Shown: in pieces, positions 33,096-41,606 of the stretch | Layout of the letters: each line of letters begins with the position of its first letter | Position numbering within the stretch: the first letter of the stretch is position 1 | Source of the DNA: an uncultured Lachnobacterium sp. | GTDB taxonomy: Bacteria; Bacillota; Clostridia; Lachnospirales; Lachnospiraceae | DNA: 56,278 nt | NCBI GenBank assembly: GCA_937889225.1 | Contig: CALAST010000003.1 | Location: 1 to 56,278, forward strand | Direction of reading: 5' to 3' | The notes under the pieces: model-generated | Told to the model about the DNA's origin: nothing | Database searches by the model: none | What the model saw: the letters and a program-made list of their open reading frames with translations, nothing else | Program-made: the position numbers and the translations under genes

Positions 33096-33101
33096 TTTTT
33101 G

Positions 33102-33129
33102 TTGACATATTTGTTATGAAGACTATAAT
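33102..33129 (+). promoter_or_regulatory. Promoter of holA
   Basis: TTGACA (33102-33107), 16-base spacer, TATAAT (33124-33129). Confidence 0.75.
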
Positions 33130-33197
33130 TTTTTTATGGTAGAGGAACTGCTATATAAGATACTTGAAAATTGGGAGAAGAACAGAAAGGAAGAAAC

Positions 33198-34175
33198 ATG
33201 AAATCAATCGATGCAGATATCAAACAACAACAATTAAAAAATATGTACCTTTTATATGGCAAAGAACGTTATCTTATCCGTCAATATCGGGATAAGTTAA
33301 AAAAAGCGATTGTTTCTCCGGAAGATACGATGAATGTTACTATTTTTGAAGGAGAAGGATTAAATATAAGAGAAATCATTGAATTAGCGGAAACGCTTCC
33401 TTTTTTTGCAGAACACCGACTGATTATAGTAGAAGACAGTAAATTTTTTAAAAAGGGTGGCGATGAACTGGCAGAATACCTAAAACAGATTCCGGAAAGT
33501 ACGTATGTTATATTTGTAGAAGAAGAAGTGGATAAACGTTCGAAAATTTATAGAGCCTTATCAAAAAATGGAAAAGCCGTAGAATTTGGCACGCAAAGTG
33601 ATGAAATCCTGATGAAATGGGTAGTGGCAAAGATTGGAAAAGAAGGAAAAAATATTACGCAGGCAGCATATCAGAGTTTTATCCATAAAACAGGAACAGA
33701 TATGGAAAATATCGAAAAGGAACTTGAAAAATTACTTTGCTATACCATGGAAAAAGACGTGATTGAGCCGCAAGATGTAGAGGCGATTACGACAGAACAA
33801 ATCAGCAATAAAATCTTTGAAATGGTAGATGCAATTGCGACACATAAACAAAAAATTGCAATGGATTTATATTACGATTTGCTTGCTTTAAAAGAAGCTC
33901 CAATGCGTATTTTGTTTTTGATAACCAGACAATTTCAAATTTTATTAACAGTAAAAGTAATGGGAAACCAGGGATTTGGAAATAAAGATATTGCAGCGAA
34001 AGCCGGTTGTCCCGAGTGGACAGTACGGAAGTACCAATCACAGGCAAAGGCATTTTCATTAGATAAAATCAAGCAGGCACTAAAGGATGGTGTATCGTAT
34101 GAAGAAGCAGTAAAGACAGGTCATATGAATGAGCGTATGGCGGTAGAGCTGTTTATTGTACAATATAGTAAATAA
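33198..34175 (+). CDS. holA: DNA polymerase III delta subunit
   Basis: Clamp-loader subunit that opens the beta clamp. The N-terminal AAA+-like domain begins LKNMYLLYGKERYLIRQYRDKL, the family signature around the degenerate nucleotide site; a middle helical lid and the C-terminal collar domain (about 215-325) follow, with FEMVDAIATHK and LLALKEAPMRILFLITRQF typical of HolA. The 325 residues are normal. A TTG 27 bases upstream is in frame, but AAAGGAAG before ATG 33198 is the likely site. It follows the competence block, as is common for comEC-holA in Firmicutes. Confidence 0.92.
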   Translation: MKSIDADIKQQQLKNMYLLYGKERYLIRQYRDKLKKAIVSPEDTMNVTIFEGEGLNIREIIELAETLPFFAEHRLIIVEDSKFFKKGGDELAEYLKQIPESTYVIFVEEEVDKRSKIYRALSKNGKAVEFGTQSDEILMKWVVAKIGKEGKNITQAAYQSFIHKTGTDMENIEKELEKLLCYTMEKDVIEPQDVEAITTEQISNKIFEMVDAIATHKQKIAMDLYYDLLALKEAPMRILFLITRQFQILLTVKVMGNQGFGNKDIAAKAGCPEWTVRKYQSQAKAFSLDKIKQALKDGVSYEEAVKTGHMNERMAVELFIVQYSK

Positions 34176-34179
34176 AAGA

Positions 34180-34217
34180 AAACCTACTGACATGACGGTA
34201 TCAGTAGGTTTTTTATA
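34180..34217. terminator. Bidirectional terminator between holA and rpsT
   Basis: AAACCTACTGA (34180-34190) pairs with TCAGTAGGTTT (34201-34211), followed by TTTAT; the two genes converge here. Confidence 0.85.
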
Positions 34218-34253
34218 TAAGGGTGATAAATCAAATTGTATTTACGATAATAA

Positions 34254-34517
34254 TTAAGCTACACCGTTAACAAGTTTTGCTAAACGGGAAACTTTTCTAG
34301 CACAAGTGTTTTTGTGGTAAACACCTTTAGAGCAAGCTGATTCAATAACAGAAGTAGCATTTTTTAATGCTTCAACAGCAGCAGCTTTGTCGTTTGCAGC
34401 AACAGCAGCTTCTACTTTCTTAATAGATGTTTTAACTTCAGATTTGATAGCTTTGTTTCTAGCTGTTCTTGTTTCAGTTACTAAAATTCTTTTCTTTGCA
34501 GATTTAATGTTAGCCAA
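34254..34517 (-). CDS. rpsT: 30S ribosomal protein S20, TTG start
   Basis: Small-subunit ribosomal protein binding the 5' domain of 16S rRNA. The 87 residues have the typical beginning ANIKSAKKRILVTETRTARNKAIKS and end RKVSRLAKLVNG, rich in Lys/Arg/Ala. The start codon is TTG (complement of 34515-34517), as is common for rpsT in other bacteria, with GGAGG (complement of 34527-34531) 9 bases upstream. A weak start in a strongly transcribed gene fits the known autogenous control of S20 in E. coli; whether that applies here is inference. It is placed beside holA, a common arrangement. Confidence 0.96.
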   Translation of the reverse strand: MANIKSAKKRILVTETRTARNKAIKSEVKTSIKKVEAAVAANDKAAAVEALKNATSVIESACSKGVYHKNTCARKVSRLAKLVNGVA

Positions 34518-34616
34518 TTTGTTGTACCTCCAGATTGTTTTTGTTCATCACGTTATTTTCTTCATCATTTTCGCATTAAAACTGACACGGACGCTTTAAT
34601 GCAAACATACTAGAAT

Positions 34617-34645
34617 ATAATAGTTCAATATTTAACGATTGTCAA
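34617..34645 (-). promoter_or_regulatory. Promoter of rpsT
   Basis: Minus strand: TTGACA (complement of 34640-34645), 17-base spacer, TATTAT (complement of 34617-34622). Confidence 0.8.
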
Positions 34646-34693
34646 TACATATTTAAAAAAAAGTTGAGGATACTAGTGAGTAAATAGGAATGA

Positions 34694-34754
34694 TGCAAGT
34701 AAAAATTGATTTGCGAAGCAAATTTTGTATGTTATTGACACGGTGAATGGTAAC
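34694..34754 (+). repeat. Dispersed hairpin repeat, short copy
   Basis: TGCAAGTAAAAATTGATTTG at 34694-34713 and the following bases match, in opposite orientation, the element at 49923-49997. The core ATTTGCGAAGCAAAT is itself a hairpin. This copy lacks about a dozen bases that form the second arm of the long stem in the other copy. Confidence 0.65.
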
Positions 34755-34832
34755 GAAAGGTGCAGAACTGGTAACAATATTTAAATTTTTGCATATCATA
34801 AAAACAGGGAATGATTGGTAAAGGAGAAGTGC

Positions 34833-35672
34833 GTGATTCGGACAGATTTAGCATTGGAAATGCATGGGCGTTTGGAAAAACAAGGAAGTGAGCTCCGAGG
34901 AATTTGTGTACAGAAAGAAGCGGTTGAAAATGGCATTCAAGTCACTACAGTAGTAATAGAATCAGAAAATGCTGCAAAAAGCATGGGAAAGCCGAAAGGT
35001 CACTATGTGACAATTGAATTTGGTAAATTTATCGAAAAAAAGTATCAGGAGCAAATTATAGAGATTCTCATAAAAAAAATAAAGTCACTTGTTCCGCCAA
35101 CTTATGAAAAGGATTCTTTTTCTATGGATATGGAAGGAGAAGGGGAATTGTCCGTGTTGGTGGTAGGGCTTGGCAATAAACGTATGGAAGCCGATAGCCT
35201 TGGACCGCGAACAGTTGATAAGATTATTATGAGCAGGCATATTCGAAAAGAATTTGGCAAGTATGCATTTTCGAGTGATGATATAAGTTCAATTAGTGGA
35301 ATTGCAACAGGTGTTTTGACAGATACAGGAATGGAAGCAGGGGAAATTGTATCCGGAATAGTAAAAGAGACGATGCCGGATTTGGTGCTTGTAGTCGATG
35401 CACTAGCAGGAAAAAGCACTAGACGCATTGGAAAGACGATTCAGCTTACGGATACGGGGATTATACCTGGCAGCGGTGTAGGAATGCATCGAAAGTTGAT
35501 GAATAAGAAAACATTAGGCGTTCCGGTTATGGTACTTGGCGTTCCAACTTTGGTTGATACAGGAGATGGATTTTATCTTATTCCCAAAAATCTGCCCGAA
35601 ATGTTAGAAGTTGTAAGTACGATTCTTGCAAAAGCGATTAACAGAGTTTTTTCCGAAAAAGGAATAAGATGA
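34833..35672 (+). CDS. gpr: GPR endopeptidase (germination protease), GTG start
   Basis: Protease that degrades small acid-soluble spore proteins at germination; made as a zymogen in the forespore. Family landmarks: an N-terminal IRTDLALEMH segment near the autoprocessing region, VVGLGNKRMEADSLGPRTVD, SGIATGVLTDTGMEAGEI, VVDALAGKSTRRIGKTIQ and GSGVGMHRKLM. The 279 residues are slightly shorter than the Bacillus enzyme. GTG 34833 is preceded by AAAGGAG at 6 bases; an in-frame TTG at 34815 would overlap that site. Pairing with spoIIP downstream matches the Bacillus gpr-spoIIP operon. Confidence 0.92.
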   Translation: MIRTDLALEMHGRLEKQGSELRGICVQKEAVENGIQVTTVVIESENAAKSMGKPKGHYVTIEFGKFIEKKYQEQIIEILIKKIKSLVPPTYEKDSFSMDMEGEGELSVLVVGLGNKRMEADSLGPRTVDKIIMSRHIRKEFGKYAFSSDDISSISGIATGVLTDTGMEAGEIVSGIVKETMPDLVLVVDALAGKSTRRIGKTIQLTDTGIIPGSGVGMHRKLMNKKTLGVPVMVLGVPTLVDTGDGFYLIPKNLPEMLEVVSTILAKAINRVFSEKGIR

Positions 35673-35711
35673 ACACATGCCACATATAATTTTAAGAAGG
35701 TGGTGGGTGAT

Positions 35712-36929
35712 TTGAGAAAGTTTTTTCTGTTATTTTTATGCTGTATTTTGATTTGCGGGTGTGCGTATCGATATGGAAAAACCCAATTAGGGGATGCAAA
35801 AAATGAAATGATAGGTGAATGGTATGAGGGAATTACCATGCTTTTTATTCCTCAAATTTCACTTTCGAATATAGATGGAAAACAACTGGTATATCAGGAT
35901 TTTGAAAAACTGATATTGCCGGTGTTTTTCTGTGTGAAAGAGACGGATAGTTATGCCTTAGCAATGCAGGAGCAAAAAACACAGTTGGAATTGGATAATA
36001 CGGATGAATCTGCAGGACAAGGATTAGAGACAGAACTTGCAGAAGGCGAACAAAATACAGAAAGTGCAAATGTGGGCGAAACACAAACAGAAAACTTAAA
36101 TCAACAATCTTCATCAGAACAAAATGTAGAGGAAGAAACAGAAACAGCAGGGATACCGAATGGCAACACCGTGAAAAAAGTAGTTATTAACCGCGAAAAA
36201 TTAAAGGATTTTGATTATTTGAGGCAAAATTTTTATCAGGTTGATAATACAACTACAGTCAGTAGTGATTTATTGAATGTGAATGAATTACTATCCAAAG
36301 ACATGACTTTACAAGAAAATGTGACAGGTCCGCAGATTTTAATTTACCATACGCATTCACAGGAAACTTATAAGGGAGGAGGTTCTGTTGTAGATGCAGG
36401 AGATTATTTGACGCAGCTTTTGACCGAGCAATATGGTTTACAGGTATTGCATCATAAGGGGGAATATGACGTAAACGATAGAGATCATGCGTATTCGAAT
36501 GCTTTACCAGCTGTACAGAAAGTATTGACAGACAATCCAACGATAGAGGTCGTCATTGATTTACATAGAGACGGTGTGCCGGAAACCACCCATCTTGTGA
36601 CGGAAATAGATGGTCGTCCCACGGCAAAAATTATGTTTTTTAATGGATTAAGTTACACAACTTCCAGAGGTGAGCTTACGTATTTAAATAATCCCTATCG
36701 AAAAGATAATCTTGCGTTTTCCTTTCAAATGCATCTTACAGCTGCTGAATATTATCCCAGTTTAACGAGAAAAATTTATTTAAAAGGATATCGTTACAAT
36801 ATGCATGTATGTCCCAAAGCTCTTTTAATTGAAGTAGGGGCACAGACAAATACTTATGAAGAAGCAAAAAATGCCATGATTCCGTTAGCAGATATTCTTG
36901 CAAAGGTGTTGAAGGGGGAAGTGGAGTAA
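35712..36929 (+). CDS. spoIIP: Stage II sporulation protein P
   Basis: Peptidoglycan amidase/endopeptidase of the DMP complex (SpoIID-SpoIIM-SpoIIP) that drives engulfment. An N-terminal hydrophobic segment ends in LICGC; a Glu/Gln-rich variable linker (about 85-160) follows; the catalytic domain starts near 205 with ILIYHTHSQETY (zinc-ligand His213 region) and continues with VVIDLHRDGV and KALLIEVGAQTNTYEEA. At 405 residues it is normal. TTG 35712 is chosen because AAGGTGGTG lies 5 bases before it; GTG 35700 is in frame but overlaps that site. The ICGC could be a lipobox, unusual for SpoIIP. Confidence 0.92.
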   Translation: MRKFFLLFLCCILICGCAYRYGKTQLGDAKNEMIGEWYEGITMLFIPQISLSNIDGKQLVYQDFEKLILPVFFCVKETDSYALAMQEQKTQLELDNTDESAGQGLETELAEGEQNTESANVGETQTENLNQQSSSEQNVEEETETAGIPNGNTVKKVVINREKLKDFDYLRQNFYQVDNTTTVSSDLLNVNELLSKDMTLQENVTGPQILIYHTHSQETYKGGGSVVDAGDYLTQLLTEQYGLQVLHHKGEYDVNDRDHAYSNALPAVQKVLTDNPTIEVVIDLHRDGVPETTHLVTEIDGRPTAKIMFFNGLSYTTSRGELTYLNNPYRKDNLAFSFQMHLTAAEYYPSLTRKIYLKGYRYNMHVCPKALLIEVGAQTNTYEEAKNAMIPLADILAKVLKGEVE

Positions 36930-36951
36930 GAAGTGAATCCATATTCTGGCA

Positions 36952-36980
36952 TTGGTTTTTATAGGGAATCGTGTTATAAT
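36952..36980 (+). promoter_or_regulatory. Promoter of the nucleoside salvage genes
   Basis: TTGGTT (36952-36957), 17-base spacer, TATAAT (36975-36980). Confidence 0.65.
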
Positions 36981-37044
36981 AGAACTACTGAAAGAATCGA
37001 AGATGAACAAATTTCGTTCAACAAAATAGACAGGAGGATACAAT

Positions 37045-37824
37045 ATGATTGATTATGCAGAAGGTAGTGGAAAACAGTATCACACGGGCATAGCACCGGA
37101 AGATATCGGAAAGTATGTCATTTTACCGGGAGACCCAAAACGTTGTGCGAAAATTGCAGCACATTTTGATAATCCGAAATTAGTGGCAGATAGCAGAGAA
37201 TATGTAACGTATACCGGTACATTAGATGGGGTAAAAGTAAGCGTAACTTCCACAGGCATCGGTGGACCATCGGCAGCTATTGCAATTGAAGAACTTTCAA
37301 AATGTGGTGCACACACATTTATTCGCGTGGGTACAAGTGGCGGAATGCAGACAGATGTTTTGGGCGGTGATGTGGTAATTGCTAATGGTGCAATTCGAAT
37401 GGAAGGCACTTCAAAAGAATATGCACCGATTGAATATCCGGCAGTTGCAGATATTCATGTAACAAATGCCTTGATGGAATCTGCAAAAGAGCAGAATATT
37501 CGCCATCATGTAGGAGTTGTGCAATGCAAAGACAGCTTTTTTGGTCAGCATCAGCCGGAAGTAATGCCGGTAAGCTATGAATTGGAAAATAAATGGCAGG
37601 CATGGGTTCGCATGGGCTGTCTGGCTTCTGAAATGGAATCGGCAGCATTATTTATTGCCGGAAGTTTTTTACGTGTTCGAGTAGGTGGTTGTTTCCTTGT
37701 TGTAGCAAATCAGGAACGTGCAAAACTGGGACTTCCAAATGAGCAGGTACATGATACAGAGCTTGCAATTCGTACTGCGGTAGGAGCAATTCGTAAACTG
37801 ATTCAAGCCGATAATGCACAGTAG
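37045..37824 (+). CDS. udp: Nucleoside phosphorylase, probably uridine phosphorylase
   Basis: Cleaves a nucleoside with phosphate to base and ribose-1-phosphate. NP-I fold signatures: YVILPGDPKRC near residues 28-38 (phosphate loop), STGIGGPSAAIAIEEL, IRVGTSGGMQ, and CLASEMESAALF with the ribose-binding Met-Glu-Ser. The FGQHQPEVMP stretch with its Gln-x-x-Pro motif is typical of uridine phosphorylases rather than DeoD. Length 259 is normal. First of a same-strand run with cdd, deoC, deoB and add. Purine specificity is the alternative. Confidence 0.88.
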   Translation: MIDYAEGSGKQYHTGIAPEDIGKYVILPGDPKRCAKIAAHFDNPKLVADSREYVTYTGTLDGVKVSVTSTGIGGPSAAIAIEELSKCGAHTFIRVGTSGGMQTDVLGGDVVIANGAIRMEGTSKEYAPIEYPAVADIHVTNALMESAKEQNIRHHVGVVQCKDSFFGQHQPEVMPVSYELENKWQAWVRMGCLASEMESAALFIAGSFLRVRVGGCFLVVANQERAKLGLPNEQVHDTELAIRTAVGAIRKLIQADNAQ

Positions 37825-37850
37825 AGATTTTGAGAGAAACGGAGAAGGAT

Positions 37851-38267
37851 ATGGAAAAAAAAGAATTAATTCGACTTGCTTTGGAAGCACGAAAAATGGC
37901 GTATACACCATATTCTGATTTTAAGGTAGGAGCAGCGTTGTTAGGAAAAAATGGTGTGGTTTATAAAGGGTGCAATATCGAAAATTCAGCCTATACCCCA
38001 ACAAACTGTGCAGAACGTACTGCATTTTTTAAGGCAGTAAGCGAAGGAGTATATGATTTTGAAGCAATAGCCATTGTGGGAGGCAATAAAGATAACAAGG
38101 AATTGGATTATTGTGCTCCATGTGGAGTATGCCGTCAGGTTATGATGGAATTTTGCGATTATGATACGTTTGAAGTAATTCTTGCAAAAAGTGAAGAAGA
38201 ATATGAAGTATATAAATTAAAAGAATTATTGCCGTTAGGATTTGGTCCGGCAAATTTGGGGTTATAG
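37851..38267 (+). CDS. cdd: Cytidine deaminase
   Basis: Zinc enzyme converting cytidine or deoxycytidine to the uridine form, feeding the phosphorylase upstream. Motifs: YTPYSDFKVGAAL, zinc/proton shuttle CAERTA (Cys-Ala-Glu) and CAPCGVCRQVM (two zinc Cys). The 138 residues match the small tetrameric bacterial form. GGAGAAGGA (37841-37849) sets ATG 37851; an in-frame TTG at 37830 is less likely. Confidence 0.95.
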   Translation: MEKKELIRLALEARKMAYTPYSDFKVGAALLGKNGVVYKGCNIENSAYTPTNCAERTAFFKAVSEGVYDFEAIAIVGGNKDNKELDYCAPCGVCRQVMMEFCDYDTFEVILAKSEEEYEVYKLKELLPLGFGPANLGL

Positions 38268-38317
38268 CAGATATATATAAATAGCCAAACTCAAATAGAA
38301 AACAGGAGAAAAGAAAG

Positions 38318-38986
38318 ATGAACGTAAAAGATATTTTAAAAATTGTAGACCATACATTATTATTGCAGACCGCAACATGGGAAGAAATCAAAGCAATTTG
38401 TGATGATGGTATAAAATACGAGACAGCATCTGTATGCATTCCGACATGCTATGTAAAACAGGCAAAAGCCTATATGGGAGATAAATGCAAGGTTTGTACG
38501 GTGATAGGTTTCCCAAACGGTAATTACACAACAGAAACAAAGGTATTTGAAACAAAAGATGCTCTTGCAAATGGAGCAGATGAAATTGATATGGTAATCA
38601 ATGTGGGTATGTTGAAAGCCAAAGAATATGATTATGTATTAAATGAAATCAAAGCAATCAAAGAAGCTTGTGGAGAACATATCTTAAAGGTTATCATCGA
38701 AACCTGTCTTTTGACAGAGGAAGAAAAAATCAAAATGTGTGAAATTGTAACAGCTTCCGGTGCAGATTTTATTAAAACATCTACAGGATTTTCTACCGCA
38801 GGAGCGACATTTGCAGATGTAGAACTGTTTGCAAATCATGTTGGTCCCAATGTAAAAATCAAAGCAGCAGGCGGAATTTCTTCTATGGAGGATGCAGAAA
38901 AATTTATGGAACTAGGTGCATCCAGACTTGGTACAAGCCGTATCGTAAAAATTGTGAAAAATACAGATAATGGTGCAGGTTATTAA
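38318..38986 (+). CDS. deoC: Deoxyribose-phosphate aldolase
   Basis: Class I aldolase splitting 2-deoxyribose-5-phosphate into acetaldehyde and glyceraldehyde-3-phosphate. Key motifs: VDHTLL at the N-terminus, EIDMVINVGML, LKVIIETCLL with one catalytic Lys, and FIKTSTGFSTAGAT with the Schiff-base Lys, then IKAAGGI. The 222 residues are normal. It follows cdd and precedes deoB, which supplies its substrate from deoxyribose-1-phosphate. Confidence 0.95.
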   Translation: MNVKDILKIVDHTLLLQTATWEEIKAICDDGIKYETASVCIPTCYVKQAKAYMGDKCKVCTVIGFPNGNYTTETKVFETKDALANGADEIDMVINVGMLKAKEYDYVLNEIKAIKEACGEHILKVIIETCLLTEEEKIKMCEIVTASGADFIKTSTGFSTAGATFADVELFANHVGPNVKIKAAGGISSMEDAEKFMELGASRLGTSRIVKIVKNTDNGAGY

Positions 38987-39036
38987 ATAAATTGGATAAT
39001 ATCGTCAGGTGTGGAATAAAAGAAAAGGGGGAAAAT

Positions 39037-40230
39037 ATGCCGAAAAAATTTAATCGTATATTTACAATCGTAATTGATTCACTTGGAATTGGAGAAATGC
39101 CTGATTCTGCACAATATGGAGATATTGGAGTGGATACATTGGGGAACATTTCAAAATCCGTAGATACATTTCACATTCCAAATTTACAAAAACTTGGGTT
39201 AGCTAATTTAAAAGAATTAAAGCAGGTTCCCCCAGTAGAAAAACCAATGGCTTATTTTTGCAGCATGAAAGAAATGAGTACAGGCAAAGATACTATGACA
39301 GGTCATTGGGAAATGATGGGTATTCATACGACCAAACCATTTGTGACATTTACGGAAAACGGTTTTCCAAAAGAATTGATTGATGAACTTGAAAAACGTT
39401 TTGGTAAAAAAATCGTAGGAAATAAATCAGCCAGTGGTACAGAAATTTTAGAAGAACTTGCAGAAGAAGAAATCAATAATGATGTAGTGATTGTATATAC
39501 ATCAGCGGACTCCGTACTTCAAATTTGCGGAAATGAAGAAACAATGGGATTAGAAACGTTATATCGTTATTGTGAAATTGCAAGAGAACTTACAATGAAA
39601 GATGAGTGGCGTGTTGGTCGTGTCATTGCAAGACCTTATGTGGGCAAGAAAAAGGGCGAATTTAAGCGTACCAGCAATCGCCATGATTACGCTTTGAAGC
39701 CAACCGGGGAAACGACTTTAAATGTATTAAAGGATGCAAATTTCTCTGTGATATCCGTTGGAAAAATCAATGATATTTTTGTAGGGGAAGGAATTACCGA
39801 AAGTCACAAGTCAAAAAGCAGCGTGCATGGAATGGAACAGACAATTGAAATTGCGAAACAGGATTTTACGGGGCTTTGTTTTGTAAATCTGGTAGATTTT
39901 GATGCACTTTGGGGCCATAGAAGAAATGTAACAGGTTATGCAGAAGAAATTGAAAAGTTTGATGTAAAATTAGGCGAACTTCTTCCACTTTTAAAAGAAG
40001 ATGATTTACTGATTATTACTGCAGACCATGGCAATGACCCAACTTATACAGGAAGCGACCATACGAGAGAAAAAGTTCCGTTTTTGGCGTATTCTCCTTG
40101 TTTTACAGGAAGCGGAGAATTAAAAGAAACAGAGTCTTTTGCTGTAATTGGTGCTACGATTGCAGAGAATTTTGGCGTGGAAATGCCAAAGAATACAATA
40201 GGTGAGTCTATCTTGGAAGCGTTAGTATAA
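39037..40230 (+). CDS. deoB: Phosphopentomutase
   Basis: Converts (deoxy)ribose-1-phosphate to the 5-phosphate using two Mn ions; alkaline-phosphatase superfamily. VIDSLGIGEMPDS at the N-terminus holds the first metal Asp, GKDTMTGHWEMMG holds the phosphorylated Thr, and DHGNDPTYTGSDHTRE carries the remaining metal ligands. Length 397 is normal. AAAAGGGGGA precedes ATG 39037; an in-frame start at 38992 lies just after deoC but has no better ribosome site. Confidence 0.95.
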   Translation: MPKKFNRIFTIVIDSLGIGEMPDSAQYGDIGVDTLGNISKSVDTFHIPNLQKLGLANLKELKQVPPVEKPMAYFCSMKEMSTGKDTMTGHWEMMGIHTTKPFVTFTENGFPKELIDELEKRFGKKIVGNKSASGTEILEELAEEEINNDVVIVYTSADSVLQICGNEETMGLETLYRYCEIARELTMKDEWRVGRVIARPYVGKKKGEFKRTSNRHDYALKPTGETTLNVLKDANFSVISVGKINDIFVGEGITESHKSKSSVHGMEQTIEIAKQDFTGLCFVNLVDFDALWGHRRNVTGYAEEIEKFDVKLGELLPLLKEDDLLIITADHGNDPTYTGSDHTREKVPFLAYSPCFTGSGELKETESFAVIGATIAENFGVEMPKNTIGESILEALV

Positions 40231-40250
40231 TTTTATAGCAAATATATTTC

Positions 40251-40289
40251 ATTCCTCACTTTATGTTTTTTGTATATGAAGTGAGGAAT
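40251..40289 (+). terminator. Hairpin between deoB and add
   Basis: ATTCCTCACTT (40251-40261) pairs perfectly with AAGTGAGGAAT (40279-40289), loop of 17, then TATTT. A weak terminator or processing stem within the nucleoside cluster. Confidence 0.5.
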
Positions 40290-40359
40290 TATTTAACAAA
40301 ATTAAAAGGGAAACAGATTGCCAATATTTGTTTGATTTTTATCAAAAGGGGGAACAGAT

Positions 40360-41346
40360 ATGGAAAATTTTATAAAAAGTATGCCAAAGATAGAACTGCA
40401 TTGTCATTTAGATGGTTCTATGAATTTGGAAGCAACTCGCAAACTTTTAATGGATAGGGGAGAAACATATTCTTTGGAACATTTGCAGGAATTACTGCAA
40501 GCACCGCAGGATTGTGAAAGTCTTGCGGAATATTTAAAACGTTTTGACCTTCCCATTCGCTGTATTCAGACAAAGGAAGGGTTACGACAATCTGCAAAAG
40601 GCGTTGCACTTGATGCGGCAGCAGAAAATGTAACCTATTTGGAAGTACGTTTTGCACCATCTTTTTCTACGGCAGAAGGATTATCCATTTGTGAGATTTT
40701 AGAAAGTGTGCAGCAAGGCTTAAAAGAAGCGGAAAAAGAAGCCGATATCAAAACAGGCATTATAGTCTGTGGTATGCGTAATTTGGATATGGAAACTAAC
40801 TTAAAAATGTTAAAAGAATCCGCAGAACTTTTTGGTGCAGGTGTAGTAGCATGTGATTTAGCAGGAGATGAAAAAGCTTATCCAACAAAAGATTTTACAG
40901 AGTTTTTTCAAACTGCAAAGAAAATGGGGATTCCATTTACGATTCATTCCGGTGAGTGCGGCAGCGTAGAAAATATCAAGGTTGCCTTAGAACTTGGTAC
41001 AAAACGTCTCGGACATGGGATTGCTATGAGCCGTGATTTGGACTTGATGAAAGCATGTGCACGATTAAAAGTAGGAGTAGAACTGTGCCCAACCAGCAAT
41101 TTGCAGACAAAAGCACTTAACGATTTTCGAGACTACCCGATTCGCTCATTTATAGCAGCAGGTGTACCAGTCTCCATTAATACAGACAACCGCACCGTAA
41201 GCGGTACAACAAGCACCGCAGAATTTGAAAAAGTTACGCACCAATTTGCACTTACAAAAGAGGAATTACGTAAAATATACGTAGATTCCGTAGAAATGAG
41301 CTTTGCCACAGATGAGGTAAAGCATGAGTTGTTGAAAAGATGGTAA
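40360..41346 (+). CDS. add: Adenosine deaminase
   Basis: Zinc amidohydrolase turning adenosine into inosine. ELHCHLDGS (His14, His16) binds zinc, HSGEC carries the catalytic Glu, KRLGHGIAM the third His, and VSINTDNRTVSGT the final metal Asp; here Asp-Asn replaces the frequent Asp-Asp pair, seen in many bacterial Add proteins. Length 328 is normal. AAAAGGGGGA is 7-8 bases before the ATG. It completes the nucleoside catabolic set; a dedicated terminator follows at 41487. Confidence 0.93.
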   Translation: MENFIKSMPKIELHCHLDGSMNLEATRKLLMDRGETYSLEHLQELLQAPQDCESLAEYLKRFDLPIRCIQTKEGLRQSAKGVALDAAAENVTYLEVRFAPSFSTAEGLSICEILESVQQGLKEAEKEADIKTGIIVCGMRNLDMETNLKMLKESAELFGAGVVACDLAGDEKAYPTKDFTEFFQTAKKMGIPFTIHSGECGSVENIKVALELGTKRLGHGIAMSRDLDLMKACARLKVGVELCPTSNLQTKALNDFRDYPIRSFIAAGVPVSINTDNRTVSGTTSTAEFEKVTHQFALTKEELRKIYVDSVEMSFATDEVKHELLKRW

Positions 41347-41486
41347 GATGGAATGCTTGAATGATGCATATAGTTAGGCAAATATTCACAATTGGTTTTG
41401 CAGTTTGCTTATAATCGAATTGTTAGTTTGGCTTTAATTTGATAAAAGATAATAATTAGATTTATGAGTATAAAAATTACACTTTA

Positions 41487-41523
41487 TAGCGAGACAGCTT
41501 AGACTGCCTCGCTAATCTTTTTT
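41487..41523 (+). terminator. Terminator after add
   Basis: TAGCGAGACAG / CTGCCTCGCTA stem (41487-41514) with one mispair, followed by a run of six T. Confidence 0.85.
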
Positions 41524-41524
41524 G

Positions 41525-41553
41525 TTGAAAAAAATAACTACCTCATTTATAAT
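41525..41553 (+). promoter_or_regulatory. Promoter of lepA
   Basis: TTGAAA (41525-41530), 17-base spacer, TATAAT (41548-41553), directly after the add terminator. Confidence 0.75.
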
Positions 41554-41606
41554 AAGGTGTATTAATAAATTGTTATGCTAAGGAAAGAAATGAGGAAAAA
41601 CAATAA

